Source: JBKJVQ01 sp046717125
Lineage (GTDB): Bacteria > Pseudomonadota > Alphaproteobacteria > Rhizobiales > Methyloligellaceae
DNA length: 21,074 nt
NCBI GenBank assembly: GCA_046717125.1
Contig: JBKJVQ010000267.1
Span: forward strand, 1-21,074
Reading direction: 5' to 3'
The position numbers were made by a program, and so were the translations under genes. A model generated the notes under the pieces. The model was not told the origin of the DNA, searched no databases, and was given only the letters and a program-made list of their open reading frames with translations. Of the stretch, positions 7,911 through 16,085 are shown one piece after another (the first letter of the stretch is position 1; each line of letters starts with the position of its first letter).

Positions 7911-8123
7911 ATGGTCCGGCACGGCGCAGCGCGAAGTCCGGGCACGACGCCCGAGGACGTCGCCGCGTTCGCCGAGTCGCATATCACCGAGCTCCGCGAT
8001 CTTGCAGAAGGCGCGGGCCCAGCCTTCCTCGCCTATCTGCTCGACCTGGCTCGCGTCGAAGCCCTCAACGCGGTCGCGCGACACGAGGCCGACAGGATAA
8101 ACGGCGGGTCAGTGACCCGCTGA
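7911..8123 (+). CDS. Small hypothetical protein, helical
   Basis: This 70-residue protein is not assigned to a function. It has a helical, mildly acidic centre (TPEDVAAFAESHITELRD and FLAYLLDLARVEALNAVARH) with regularly spaced leucines and alanines, as in small conserved rhizobial proteins of unknown role. An ATG at 7911 is chosen; a TTG at 7881 would add ten residues, and neither has a good ribosome binding site. The gene is divergent from topA and convergent with phaC, overlapping the phaC end by 15 bases. It has no cysteines, signal peptide or membrane segment. The minus-strand frame opposite it looks less protein-like. Confidence 0.6.
   Translation: MVRHGAARSPGTTPEDVAAFAESHITELRDLAEGAGPAFLAYLLDLARVEALNAVARHEADRINGGSVTR
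8104..8120. repeat. 17-bp inverted repeat at the overlapping ends of phaC and the small ORF
   Basis: GCGGGTCA and TGACCCGC are perfect 8-bp complements around a single G. The repeat contains the phaC stop (8109-8111, read leftwards) and abuts the small ORF stop (8121-8123). As RNA it could fold with a 6-bp GC-rich stem and a five-base loop on either strand. No T-run follows on either side, so it is not a clear intrinsic terminator, but its place at two converging ends fits transcript-end formation. Confidence 0.45.
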
Positions 8124-9947
8124 CGGCTGCGCCGGATCGGTCGCCCGATCCTTGACATAGGAGCCGGGCGCATCTTCAACGACGCCGAGCTTTCCGCTTG
8201 CCGGATCGCGCGGGTCCACGTCATCTCCGGAGCGCTCGCCGAGCCACCAGCTCCAGTCCGGCCACCACGAGCCCGCTTTTTCCTTCGCGCTGCCGAACCA
8301 GGAATCCAGTGACGAGAAGTCGGTGCCCTCGGACCAGTAATTGTATTTCTTCTTTACGGGCGGATTGACCACGCCGGCGATGTGACCCGATCCGGCGATG
8401 GCCAGCCGGATGTCGCCGCCGAACAGCTTCGATCCGATAAGGACAGACCCTGCCGGCGCGATGTGGTCTTCCTTCGTGGCAAGCTCGTAGATCGGGATCT
8501 TGATCTTGCCGAGATCGAGCCTCACGCCGCCGAGCGTCATCTCCCCCTTGGCCAGCCGGTTGTGGCGATAAAATTCTCGAAGGTAGAAGGCATGGTTCGC
8601 CGCCGGCATGCGCACGGAATCGGAGTTCCAGAACAGGAGATCGAACGGCAGGGGCTTCTTGCCCAGCAAATAGTTGTTCACGACGTAGGGCCAGATCAGG
8701 TCCTTCGGCCGCAGCATGTTAAACACGTTCGCCATGCGTGAGCCGTCGAGATAGCCGCGCTCCGCCATCATCTCTTCGAGCGCTTTCAACTGCGTGTCGT
8801 CGATGAAAACGAGCAGGTCGCCGGCTTCCGAGAAGTCCACTTGGGCGGCCAGGAAGGTCGCCGACTTCACCCGGTCGTCGCCCTTCTCCGCCATCCATGC
8901 GAGCGTCGACGCGAGCAACGTGCCGCCGACACAATAGCCCAGCGCGTTGATCTGGTTGACGCCGGTCTGCTTGATGATGGCGTCAATCGATGCCAGCACC
9001 CCCTCATGCATATAGTCTTCGAACGTCTTGCCCGAGAGGCGGACGTCCGGATTGACCCAGGAAACCATAAAGACCGTGTAGCCCTGATCGACCGTCCATT
9101 TGACGAAGGATTTCTCGGGGACGAGGTCGAGAATGTAATATTTGTTGATCCAGGGCGGGATCATCAGGATCGGCGTCTCGCGCACCGTGTCGGTCGTCGG
9201 CGCGTACTGGATCAACTGGAATACGTCGTTCTGGAATACGACTTTGCCCGGCGTCACGGCCAGGTCCCGGCCGACCTCGAACGCCGATGCATCGGTCTGA
9301 CTGACACGCAGGACGTCGCCCGATTTTTCGAGGTCGGCGGCGAGTTGCGCCATGCCGTTCAGGAGGTTCTGCCCGTTCGTCGCCAGCGTCTCGCGTACGA
9401 CTTCGGGGTTTGTCGCGGCGAAATTCGACGGCGACAGCGCGGCCGCGATCTGGTTGACGTAAAACTCCGCCTTGCGCCGCGTCGCCGGGTCCATCCCCTC
9501 CGAGTCGTCGACGACCTCGTTTGCCCAGCGTGTGCCGACCAGATAGGCCTGCTTCCAGAAATCAAAGAATGGATTGTTGCTCCAGTCCGAATCCTTGAAG
9601 CGGTTGTCACCGGGCTCCGGCTCCGCGACCGGCTCGACGGTCGCGCCGAACATGCGCCGGACCGAGCGGCTCAAGAGCTCGGCGTAGTCGCCCGCGAGCT
9701 TGCCCTGAGCCACCATGACCTTGCCGGGATCGGAGGCCCAGCTCTGCGCGACCGCGCCGAACACCTTGGCGGCCTCGCCCATCTCGCTCAGGCCATTATA
9801 CGGACCGCCCTTGCCGTTCGCGCGGCCCATGTAGTTCTGGAACGCCTTACCGCCTTCCTCGAACAGCCGGACCATGTTGCGCGCGAAGGCTTCGGGATCG
9901 TTGACCTTGTAAGGAGTAGGAGTTTCGCTGACCTTTTCGTCGTTCAT
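8109..9947 (-). CDS. phaC: Class I poly(3-hydroxyalkanoate) synthase
   Basis: PhaC polymerises (R)-3-hydroxyacyl-CoA, usually 3-hydroxybutyryl-CoA, into polyester granules used as carbon store. The protein is 612 residues from the ATG at 9947, which has AAGGGG six bases upstream; a longer frame from 9995 lacks such a site and was rejected. The N-terminal PhaC domain is followed by an alpha/beta-hydrolase fold. The lipase-like box is GYCVGGT with nucleophile C339; the remaining triad members are D494 in TKEDHIAP and H522 in GSGHIAGVVNPP. These match C319, D480 and H508 of Cupriavidus PhaC, and the length fits class I. No phaA, phaB or phasin gene is in the window, so the precursor supply is encoded elsewhere. 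Confidence 0.97.
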   Translation of the reverse strand: MNDEKVSETPTPYKVNDPEAFARNMVRLFEEGGKAFQNYMGRANGKGGPYNGLSEMGEAAKVFGAVAQSWASDPGKVMVAQGKLAGDYAELLSRSVRRMFGATVEPVAEPEPGDNRFKDSDWSNNPFFDFWKQAYLVGTRWANEVVDDSEGMDPATRRKAEFYVNQIAAALSPSNFAATNPEVVRETLATNGQNLLNGMAQLAADLEKSGDVLRVSQTDASAFEVGRDLAVTPGKVVFQNDVFQLIQYAPTTDTVRETPILMIPPWINKYYILDLVPEKSFVKWTVDQGYTVFMVSWVNPDVRLSGKTFEDYMHEGVLASIDAIIKQTGVNQINALGYCVGGTLLASTLAWMAEKGDDRVKSATFLAAQVDFSEAGDLLVFIDDTQLKALEEMMAERGYLDGSRMANVFNMLRPKDLIWPYVVNNYLLGKKPLPFDLLFWNSDSVRMPAANHAFYLREFYRHNRLAKGEMTLGGVRLDLGKIKIPIYELATKEDHIAPAGSVLIGSKLFGGDIRLAIAGSGHIAGVVNPPVKKKYNYWSEGTDFSSLDSWFGSAKEKAGSWWPDWSWWLGERSGDDVDPRDPASGKLGVVEDAPGSYVKDRATDPAQPSAGH

Positions 9948-10053
9948 TCGTATCCCCTTGGAGCCGGCCACCGGCAATCGCCGCAAATCCGTCACACTGG
10001 AAATGGAAGTGCAGCCAGGCGGTCTGGAGCCCGTTCAGGGCGCGGCACGTTTG

Positions 10054-10070
10054 TGCTATGCAATATAGCA
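10054..10070. promoter_or_regulatory. 17-bp inverted repeat between divergent phaC and lipoprotein genes
   Basis: TGCTAT and ATAGCA are perfect complements around GCAAT. It sits over the possible phaC -10 and 51 bases before the lipoprotein ATG, so a bound protein could affect both genes. Alphaproteobacterial PhaR repressors bind TGC/GCA-type dyads near PHA genes. This site has TGC and GCA at its outer ends, so PhaR is a reasonable but unproven candidate. Confidence 0.4.
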
Positions 10071-10088
10071 AGCGGCCGCGCACCTCAA
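10062..10088 (-). promoter_or_regulatory. Possible phaC promoter
   Basis: On the minus strand TTGAGG (complement of 10083-10088) lies 15 bases before TATATT (complement of 10062-10067), which is preceded by TGC as in extended -10 elements. The spacing is shorter than the usual 17, which the extended -10 might offset. The start would be about 110 bases before the phaC ATG. The -10 overlaps the inverted repeat at 10054-10070. Confidence 0.3.
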
Positions 10089-10120
10089 TCGGACGCATCT
10101 GCGACATTCGGACGGGGTTC

Positions 10121-10336
10121 ATGCGAAAAATCGCCGCTTGGCTGGGAATTGTCGCGTTCGCTGCACCGCTCATTCTGGCGGGATGCACGGGCGGCGGCGC
10201 GCCGGCCTTCCCGAATCTCGGCATCTTGAAGCGGGAGCCCAACACTTCGCTCAGCGCAGAACAACAACAGAAAGCTATTGCCGAACTCGAGGCAGAGCAA
10301 AAGAAGAACAAGGCCGCGCAGACCGAGCGCCGCTGA
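10121..10336 (+). CDS. Small putative lipoprotein
   Basis: This 71-residue protein has a lipoprotein signal peptide: MRKIAAW, a hydrophobic stretch, then the lipobox LILAGC with the lipidated cysteine at C22. A short Gly/Pro linker follows. The rest (SAEQQQKAIAELEAEQKKNK) is a charged, Gln/Glu/Lys-rich helix that may form a coiled coil. The ATG at 10121 is preferred because it puts the basic residues and hydrophobic core in the usual register; an upstream ATG at 10058 would add 21 residues that do not fit a signal peptide. The function is unknown. It is divergent from phaC and 89 bases upstream of alaC. Confidence 0.75.
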   Translation: MRKIAAWLGIVAFAAPLILAGCTGGGAPAFPNLGILKREPNTSLSAEQQQKAIAELEAEQKKNKAAQTERR

Positions 10337-10383
10337 TGCCGGGCGTCACCCGCCGTCGCTTGTTCGGCGTCCAGCGTTGTGAT

Positions 10384-10398
10384 TGATAACGATTGTCA
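10384..10398. promoter_or_regulatory. Fur-like 7-1-7 dyad upstream of alaC
   Basis: TGATAAC-G-ATTGTCA matches the 7-1-7 Fur dyad TGATAAT-N-ATTATCA at twelve of fourteen informative positions. It ends 27 bases before the alaC GTG start, where a bound repressor could block transcription. In Hyphomicrobiales the Fur homologue often acts as a manganese regulator with a different site, so the match could be fortuitous. Confidence 0.35.
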
Positions 10399-10425
10399 GC
10401 CGTTTCCGGTCGCGAGGGTGTTCGG

Positions 10426-11655
10426 GTGAGCGAGGAATTCTACAGGGTCAAGCGGCTTCCGCCCTACGTTTTTGAGCAGGTGAACAAGCTCAAGGCGGCC
10501 GCCCGCGCCCGCGGCGACGACATCATCGATCTCGGCATGGGCAATCCGGACATGGATACCCCGGCGCACATCGTCGAAAAGCTGATCGAGACCGTGAAGC
10601 GTCCGCGCACGCAGCGCTATTCGGCTTCGCGCGGCATTCCGGGCCTAAGGCGCGCGCAGGCCGCCTATTACGAGCGCCGCTTCGGCGTGAAGCTCAATCC
10701 CGATACGCAAATCGTCGCCACACTCGGCTCGAAGGAAGGCTTCGCCAACATGGCGCAGGCCATCACGGCGCCCGGCGATGTCGTGCTTGTCCCAAATCCC
10801 ACCTACCCGATCCATGAGTTCGGGTTTCTGATTTCCGGCGCATCGATTCGGCACCTTCCGGCGGGAACCGACGCCAATTTCATGGGCGCGCTCGATCGCG
10901 CCGTGCGGCATTCGATCCCAAAGCCGATTGCGCTCGTGCTGAACTTTCCATCCAATCCGACCGCGCTCGTCGCCGATCTCGATTTCTATCGCGAGGTCGT
11001 GGACTACGCGCGCCGGCACGAGCTCGTCATCCTCTCCGACATCGCCTATGCCGAAATCTATTTCGATGATGTGCCGCCGCCCTCGATCCTGCAGGTGCCT
11101 GGCGCGATCGACGTCTCGGTCGAATTCACGTCGCTGTCCAAGACCTACGCCATGCCCGGCTGGCGCATGGGGTTCGCGGTCGGCAACGAGCGGCTGATCG
11201 CGGCGCTCGCGCGCATCAAATCCTATCTCGATTACGGCGCGTTCACGCCCATTCAGGTGGCGGCGTCCGCGGCGCTCAACGGCCCGCAGGACTGCGTCGA
11301 CGAAATCCGCGCGACCTACAAGCGTCGGCGCGACTGTCTGGTCGAATGCATGGGCCGGGCAGGGTGGCGAATCCCACCCCCGGCGGCGAGCATGTTCGCC
11401 TGGGCGCCCGTTCCGGACGGCTTCCGCCATGTCGGTTCGCTCGAATTTTCGAAGCTCCTGCTGGAGAAAGCCTCCATCGCCGTCTCTCCGGGCGTCGGGT
11501 TCGGCGAGTACGGCGAGGGCTATGTCCGCATCGCGCTTGTCGAAAACGAACATCGCATGCGTCAGGCCGCGCGCAGCGTTAAGAAATTCCTGACCGAAAC
11601 CGACGCGACGATGCACAACGTCATTCCGATTGTGCCCAAGCAAAATCGCGTCTAG
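10426..11655 (+). CDS. alaC: AlaC-type PLP-dependent aminotransferase (glutamate-pyruvate)
   Basis: This is a fold-type I aminotransferase closely resembling E. coli AlaC, which converts pyruvate and glutamate to alanine and 2-oxoglutarate. The 409-residue protein has YRVKRLPPYVF at the start, DLGMGNPD (35-42), the YSASRGIPGLR substrate-region motif, NFPSNPT with N177, SDIAYAE with D205, and the PLP lysine K239 in TSLSKTYAMPGWRMGF. The GTG at 10426 is chosen because CGAGGG lies about 7 bases upstream and the product aligns with AlaC from that point. It ends 9 bases before hom, so the two are probably co-transcribed. Some relatives are labelled LL-diaminopimelate aminotransferase, but the motif-by-motif match to AlaC favours alanine metabolism. 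Confidence 0.92.
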   Translation: MSEEFYRVKRLPPYVFEQVNKLKAAARARGDDIIDLGMGNPDMDTPAHIVEKLIETVKRPRTQRYSASRGIPGLRRAQAAYYERRFGVKLNPDTQIVATLGSKEGFANMAQAITAPGDVVLVPNPTYPIHEFGFLISGASIRHLPAGTDANFMGALDRAVRHSIPKPIALVLNFPSNPTALVADLDFYREVVDYARRHELVILSDIAYAEIYFDDVPPPSILQVPGAIDVSVEFTSLSKTYAMPGWRMGFAVGNERLIAALARIKSYLDYGAFTPIQVAASAALNGPQDCVDEIRATYKRRRDCLVECMGRAGWRIPPPAASMFAWAPVPDGFRHVGSLEFSKLLLEKASIAVSPGVGFGEYGEGYVRIALVENEHRMRQAARSVKKFLTETDATMHNVIPIVPKQNRV

Positions 11656-11664
11656 TTCGCCGCA

Positions 11665-12987
11665 ATGAATTCCCCTCTGAGAATAGGCTTGGCCGGAGTC
11701 GGCACGGTCGGCGTGGGCGTCGTACGGCTCCTGCAGGCGCACGGGAAAGAGCTGTCGGCGCGCGCGGGCCGACCGATCGAGCTGGTTGCGGTCTGTGCGC
11801 GGCATCCCTTGCGGGACCGTGGCGTCGACCTGTCGAGCTATCGCTGGTTCGAGGATGCAAAGCAGCTCGCGGCAGATTCCTCGATCGACGTATTCGTGGA
11901 ACTGATCGGCGGCGAGGACGGAATCGCCAGGGAAGCGATTGAGATCGCCATCCGCGCGGGCAAGCACATCGTCACGGCTAACAAGGCGCTCCTCGCCCAT
12001 CATGGGGCGACGCTGGCCGGGCTCGCCGAACGCAAGGGCGTGGCGCTGAATTTCGAGGCCGCGGTCGCGGGCGGCATCCCGATCGTGAAGGTGATGCGCG
12101 AGAGCCTGGTCGGCAATTCACTGACCCGCGTCTACGGAATTCTCAACGGCACCTGCAACTATATCCTGACGGTCATGCAGGAGGAGGGCCGGCCATTCGC
12201 CGAGGTTCTGGCCGAAGCGCAGGCCAACGGCTACGCCGAGGCCGATCCGACCTTCGATGTCGGCGGCTTCGATACGGCGCACAAGCTGTCCCTCCTGACC
12301 AGTCTCGCGTTCGGAACCAAGGTCTCGCTCGACACGATCCACATCGAGGGGATCGAATCTATAGCGCCGGCTGACATCGAGGCAGCCGCCGAACTTGGCT
12401 ATCGCATCAAGCTGCTTGGCGTCGCGCTTAGGACCGAAAGCGGCATTGAGCAGCGCGTGCATCCGACCATGGTGCCGGAGCATTCGGCGTTGGCGGAGGT
12501 GCACGGCGTTTCAAACTGCGTCGCCGTCGAGGGCGATTTCATGGGTGACGTCATGCTGGTCGGGCCCGGTGCGGGCGAGCGGCCGACTGCGTCATCTGTC
12601 GTCAGCGACATTGCCGACATCGCGCGCGGTCTTGTGCTGCCGGCTTTCGTCACGCCGGCGAGGCAGCTCAAGCCATACAAGCGCGCGCGCATGCGGGCGC
12701 ATGAGGGCGGCTACTACATAAGACTTTCCGTGTTCGACAAGCCGGGCGCCATCGCGGCAATCGCGGGTCGCATGGCGGAGCAGTCGATTTCGCTCGCCTC
12801 CATCGTCCAGCGGCCCGAAATCGATGGTGCCGAGCAGCCGCGCCGGAGACTTGCGGGCCAGCGCGTGAAGCTGTTCCTCATCACGCACGAGACGCTGGAG
12901 GCTTCGATCCGCCGTGCGCTAACGGCGATTGAGAAGGACGGCCACGTCGCAGAGACACCGCAGATGATCCGCATCGAAAAATTGTAA
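11665..12987 (+). CDS. hom: Homoserine dehydrogenase with C-terminal ACT domain
   Basis: Hom reduces aspartate semialdehyde to homoserine with NAD(P)H, the branch to threonine and methionine. The 440-residue protein begins with a Rossmann motif (GLAGVGTVGVGVV, 8-20). Catalytic residues are K107 in TANKALL and D203 and K207 in GFDTAHKLSLL, matching K117, D219 and K223 of the yeast enzyme. The substrate-domain motifs ILNGTCNYILT and GYAEADPTFDVGG are intact. An ACT domain at about 350-425 probably senses threonine for feedback inhibition. It follows alaC after 9 bases with little ribosome binding signal, so coupling is likely; glpX follows after 57 bases. No aspartokinase gene is adjacent. Confidence 0.97.
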   Translation: MNSPLRIGLAGVGTVGVGVVRLLQAHGKELSARAGRPIELVAVCARHPLRDRGVDLSSYRWFEDAKQLAADSSIDVFVELIGGEDGIAREAIEIAIRAGKHIVTANKALLAHHGATLAGLAERKGVALNFEAAVAGGIPIVKVMRESLVGNSLTRVYGILNGTCNYILTVMQEEGRPFAEVLAEAQANGYAEADPTFDVGGFDTAHKLSLLTSLAFGTKVSLDTIHIEGIESIAPADIEAAAELGYRIKLLGVALRTESGIEQRVHPTMVPEHSALAEVHGVSNCVAVEGDFMGDVMLVGPGAGERPTASSVVSDIADIARGLVLPAFVTPARQLKPYKRARMRAHEGGYYIRLSVFDKPGAIAAIAGRMAEQSISLASIVQRPEIDGAEQPRRRLAGQRVKLFLITHETLEASIRRALTAIEKDGHVAETPQMIRIEKL

Positions 12988-13044
12988 TAATCGGTCCGTA
13001 AAGGCTCCGCGTCTGTTACCGTTCGTCATACTTCGCGAGGACTG

Positions 13045-14079
13045 ATGTCGGTTTCACCACTCACTTCCGGACGAGGCTCTATTGGGGCGGAGCGCCGCGT
13101 GGCCGCGCATCATCACGCCGAGATCGACCGCACGCTAACGCTCGAGATCGCGCGCGTGACCGAGATGGCCGCCGTGGCCGCCGCCAGGCTGCGCGGGCGC
13201 GGTGACGAAGTCGCGGCCGATCGCGCGGCGGTCGAGACCATGCACGCAGCGCTGAACCGGCTGCCGGTCGACGGATTTGTCGCGATCGGCGAGGGCGACG
13301 AAGGCGCGGTCGACCACCTGTTTCTCGGCGAGCGGCTTGGCTTGGGCGATGGTCCCGCAGTCGACATCGCAGTCGATCCGCTCGAAGGCACGACCATGTG
13401 CGCGAAAGCGCTGCCCGATGCGCTGTCCGTGGTCGCCATTGCCGGCCGAGACAGTTTCCTGCACGCGCCGGGCATTTACATGGAGAAGATCGCGATCGGT
13501 CCGGGCTATGCGCCGGGCCTGGTCGATCTCGACGCGACGCCTGAAGACAATCTCAAAGCGCTCGCCGCCGCCAAGGGCGTGCCGGTTTCCGAGATTACCG
13601 TCTGCCTGCTCGACCGGCCGCGCCATGCAAAGCTGATCCAGGAGCTGCGCGCCGCGGGGGCCGCGCTCAAGCTGATTGGCGACGGCGACATCGCCGGCGT
13701 CATCCACGCCGCCATCGCCGACGATACCGGGATCGACATGTACATGGGCGTGGGTGGAGCGCCGGAGGGTGTGCTCGCCGCCGCCGCGCTGCGCTGCATT
13801 GGCGGACAGCTCCAAGGGCGCCTCAGCGCGGTAAGTGCGGACCAGCGGCAGCGTGCGCGGGTCGCGGGCCTGACCGATCTCGACCGCAAATATTCGCTGG
13901 AAGAGCTTTGCTCGGGCGACGTGGTGTTCGCGGCGACCGGCATTACGGACGGCACGCTCCTCTCCGGCGTCCGGTTTCAGCGCGATGCGATCGTGACGGA
14001 AAGCGTCGTCATGCGCGCAGCCACACGTACGGTTCGATGGATCAGGACCGAGCATCGCGACAAGGACAAGTTCGATTAG
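13045..14079 (+). CDS. glpX: Class II fructose-1,6-bisphosphatase (GlpX)
   Basis: GlpX hydrolyses fructose 1,6-bisphosphate to fructose 6-phosphate in gluconeogenesis; in some autotrophs the same family also acts on sedoheptulose bisphosphate. The 344-residue protein keeps the metal and catalytic residues seen in E. coli GlpX: D59 in AADRAAVE, E83 in AIGEGDEG, D111 and E114 in DPLEGTT, and E241 in GVGGAPEG, matching D33, E57, D85, E88 and E213. The ATG at 13045 has GAGG a few bases upstream. The protein has an N-terminal extension of about 25 residues relative to E. coli. It lies between hom and recJ on the same strand, a grouping common in Hyphomicrobiales. Confidence 0.96.
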   Translation: MSVSPLTSGRGSIGAERRVAAHHHAEIDRTLTLEIARVTEMAAVAAARLRGRGDEVAADRAAVETMHAALNRLPVDGFVAIGEGDEGAVDHLFLGERLGLGDGPAVDIAVDPLEGTTMCAKALPDALSVVAIAGRDSFLHAPGIYMEKIAIGPGYAPGLVDLDATPEDNLKALAAAKGVPVSEITVCLLDRPRHAKLIQELRAAGAALKLIGDGDIAGVIHAAIADDTGIDMYMGVGGAPEGVLAAAALRCIGGQLQGRLSAVSADQRQRARVAGLTDLDRKYSLEELCSGDVVFAATGITDGTLLSGVRFQRDAIVTESVVMRAATRTVRWIRTEHRDKDKFD

Positions 14080-14154
14080 TCGCTGCTCGCCGTCTCGTCA
14101 GGAACAGCTCGAATCACTTTAGGCTGCACGGATCCTCGCACGCGCACGGGATTC

Positions 14155-15981
14155 ATGCGGGCAGCCAAACTCCAACTGAACGATCCACCGTCGGCCCACG
14201 TTCTCGGCGTGGATCGGTCGGTGCGGGGTTGCGCCTGGGTCAGCCGATTGCAGCAGGCGCTGGAACCCATAGCGAGCGCATTGGCCCAGACTTACGGCGT
14301 GCCGGAAATTGTCGGCCGCATTCTCGTTGCGCGCGGCGCACGCGCTGAGACCGCCGGGGACTGGTTCACGCCGTCGCTCAAGCGGCTCTTGCCGGACCCA
14401 TCAACGCTCAGGGATATGCAGAAAGCGGCCGCGCGCTTCGCAGCCGCGATTGTGGGGCACGAAACGATCGCGGTGTTCGGCGACTACGACGTGGATGGCG
14501 CAGCTTCGGTGGCCCTGGTGGAGCGCTTTCTGCGGATGCATGGGCGCGGATGCATTTGCCGCATCCCGGACCGGCTGACGGAAGGGTACGGCCCGAATCC
14601 GGACGCCATGCGCGAACTGCGGGAGGCGGGTGCGGCGCTGATCCTGACGGTCGATTGCGGCACGACGAGCCATGAAGCGATCGAAGCGGCGCACGCTGCG
14701 GGCGCTGACGTGATCGTGCTCGACCATCATCAGGCCGGCGAAACGCTTCCGCCCGCGCATGCGATCGTCAATCCAAACCGGCTGGACGACATCAGCGGGC
14801 AGGGGCATCTCGCCGCGGCCGGCATCGTATTCCTGTTCCTCGTCGAGACCGTGCGGCAGTTGCGGCTTGCCGGCCACTACGAGGCGGGAACGCCCGCGCC
14901 TGATCTGCTCGGTCTCCTCGATCTGGTGGCATTGGCGACGGTCTGCGATGTGGTGCCGCTCACCGGCGTAAACCGCGCTTTCGTTGCCAAAGGGCTGCTG
15001 GCAATGCGGCTGCGCGCCAATCCCGGGATCGCCGCGCTTGCCGATGCCGGCAGGCTGAAGGGCCCGCCCGATGCGCGCAGCCTCGGTTTCGTTCTCGGGC
15101 CGCGCATCAATGCCGGAGGCCGGATCGGGGATTGCGGTCTTGGCGCGCGACTGCTTGCGACCAACGATCCGGTCGAGGCGGGCAGCATCGCCGCGACGCT
15201 CGAGCGGCTCAACGCCGAACGCCGGGCGTTGGAAAGCGTCATGTTCGACGATGCGCTGGCCCAGGCCGATTCATTGCTGTCGACTGGGGTTTCTCCGGCG
15301 ATCCTCGTCGTCCGCGGGCACGACTGGCATCCGGGCGTGCTCGGCCTGATCGGCAGCCGCCTCGTCGAGCGGTTCGGTGTCCCTGCGATGGCGCTCGCCA
15401 TTGGCGCACGGGAGGCGGTCGGCTCGATCCGCTCGATCGCGGGAAGGGATGTCGGCAAGGCCATTCGCGAGGCGGTCGACGCAGGGCTCGCCCGTAAGGG
15501 AGGAGGGCATGCCATGGCGGGCGGCGTTACCGTCGCGACCGCAGATGTGCCTGCCCTGACGGCGTTTCTCGACAAAAAACTCGCCGCGCCGGCGGCAGTA
15601 TCCGACGAGCTCCGCTGCCTCGAGATCGACGGCGTTTTGTCGCCGCGTGGCGCAACGCTGCAACTGCTCGACCTACTGGACCGCATTGGACCGTTCGGGC
15701 AGGGCTGTCCCGAGCCGCGCTTCGTGCTGGGGTGCTGCCATGCCGAAAATGTTGCCATTGTCGGCGGCGCGCATGTCAGATGTCGGCTGCGCGGTTCGGA
15801 TGGCGGCACGGTCGATGGAATCGCATTCCGCGCGGCTGACGCCGCCCACGGGCAGCTTCTCCTGAACGCGCATGGCGCACCGCTCAACGTCGCGGGCTAT
15901 CTGACGCGGGACGGGTGGAACGGCCGGACGCAGGTTAAATTCGTGATAGACGATGTCGCCGAGCCGCGCGCCTCATTCTGA
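14155..15981 (+). CDS. recJ: Single-stranded-DNA-specific 5'-to-3' exonuclease RecJ
   Basis: RecJ digests 5' single-stranded tails in recombinational and mismatch repair. The 608-residue protein has the DHH phosphoesterase motifs in order: FGDYDVDGAAS with D110, D112 and D114; LTVDCGTT with D167; VLDHHQ with D190, H191 and H192; and ATVCDVVPL with D265. The DHHA1 domain carries KGGGHAMAGG (448-457), and an oligonucleotide-binding region follows at about 470-605. The ATG at 14155 lacks an obvious ribosome binding site, but there is no better start in frame before the conserved LGVDRSVRG. It starts 75 bases after glpX. The protein is complete and no residue looks damaged. Confidence 0.96.
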   Translation: MRAAKLQLNDPPSAHVLGVDRSVRGCAWVSRLQQALEPIASALAQTYGVPEIVGRILVARGARAETAGDWFTPSLKRLLPDPSTLRDMQKAAARFAAAIVGHETIAVFGDYDVDGAASVALVERFLRMHGRGCICRIPDRLTEGYGPNPDAMRELREAGAALILTVDCGTTSHEAIEAAHAAGADVIVLDHHQAGETLPPAHAIVNPNRLDDISGQGHLAAAGIVFLFLVETVRQLRLAGHYEAGTPAPDLLGLLDLVALATVCDVVPLTGVNRAFVAKGLLAMRLRANPGIAALADAGRLKGPPDARSLGFVLGPRINAGGRIGDCGLGARLLATNDPVEAGSIAATLERLNAERRALESVMFDDALAQADSLLSTGVSPAILVVRGHDWHPGVLGLIGSRLVERFGVPAMALAIGAREAVGSIRSIAGRDVGKAIREAVDAGLARKGGGHAMAGGVTVATADVPALTAFLDKKLAAPAAVSDELRCLEIDGVLSPRGATLQLLDLLDRIGPFGQGCPEPRFVLGCCHAENVAIVGGAHVRCRLRGSDGGTVDGIAFRAADAAHGQLLLNAHGAPLNVAGYLTRDGWNGRTQVKFVIDDVAEPRASF

Positions 15982-16040
15982 AACGTGTACGGACGATTTA
16001 CGCCGCTTGGCGACCGGCCCGGCTCACGATCCCGCACTTC

Positions 16041-16069
16041 TTGCCAGTCTTGGCGAACGCTTATATATC
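16041..16069 (+). promoter_or_regulatory. Promoter of the tRNA-Glu gene
   Basis: TTGCCA (16041-16046), matching five of six -35 positions, is followed after exactly 17 bases by TATATC (16064-16069), matching four of six -10 positions. Transcription would begin near 16076, about ten bases before the mature tRNA, a typical distance. It is the clearest promoter in the window. Confidence 0.65.
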
Positions 16070-16085
16070 GTTGGCGGCTCGCGGG

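Noticed and set aside
9948..9995. A 16-residue N-terminal extension of PhaC starting at 9995
   Set aside because: The ATG at 9947 has a good ribosome binding site six bases upstream and begins where class I synthases usually do.
8841..10229. A 462-codon + strand frame opposite phaC
   Set aside because: Its composition mirrors the codon bias of phaC; no motif, no ribosome binding site, and phaC is certain.
10645..12003. A 452-codon minus-strand frame opposite alaC and hom
   Set aside because: It covers two well-supported genes on the other strand and shows no family features.
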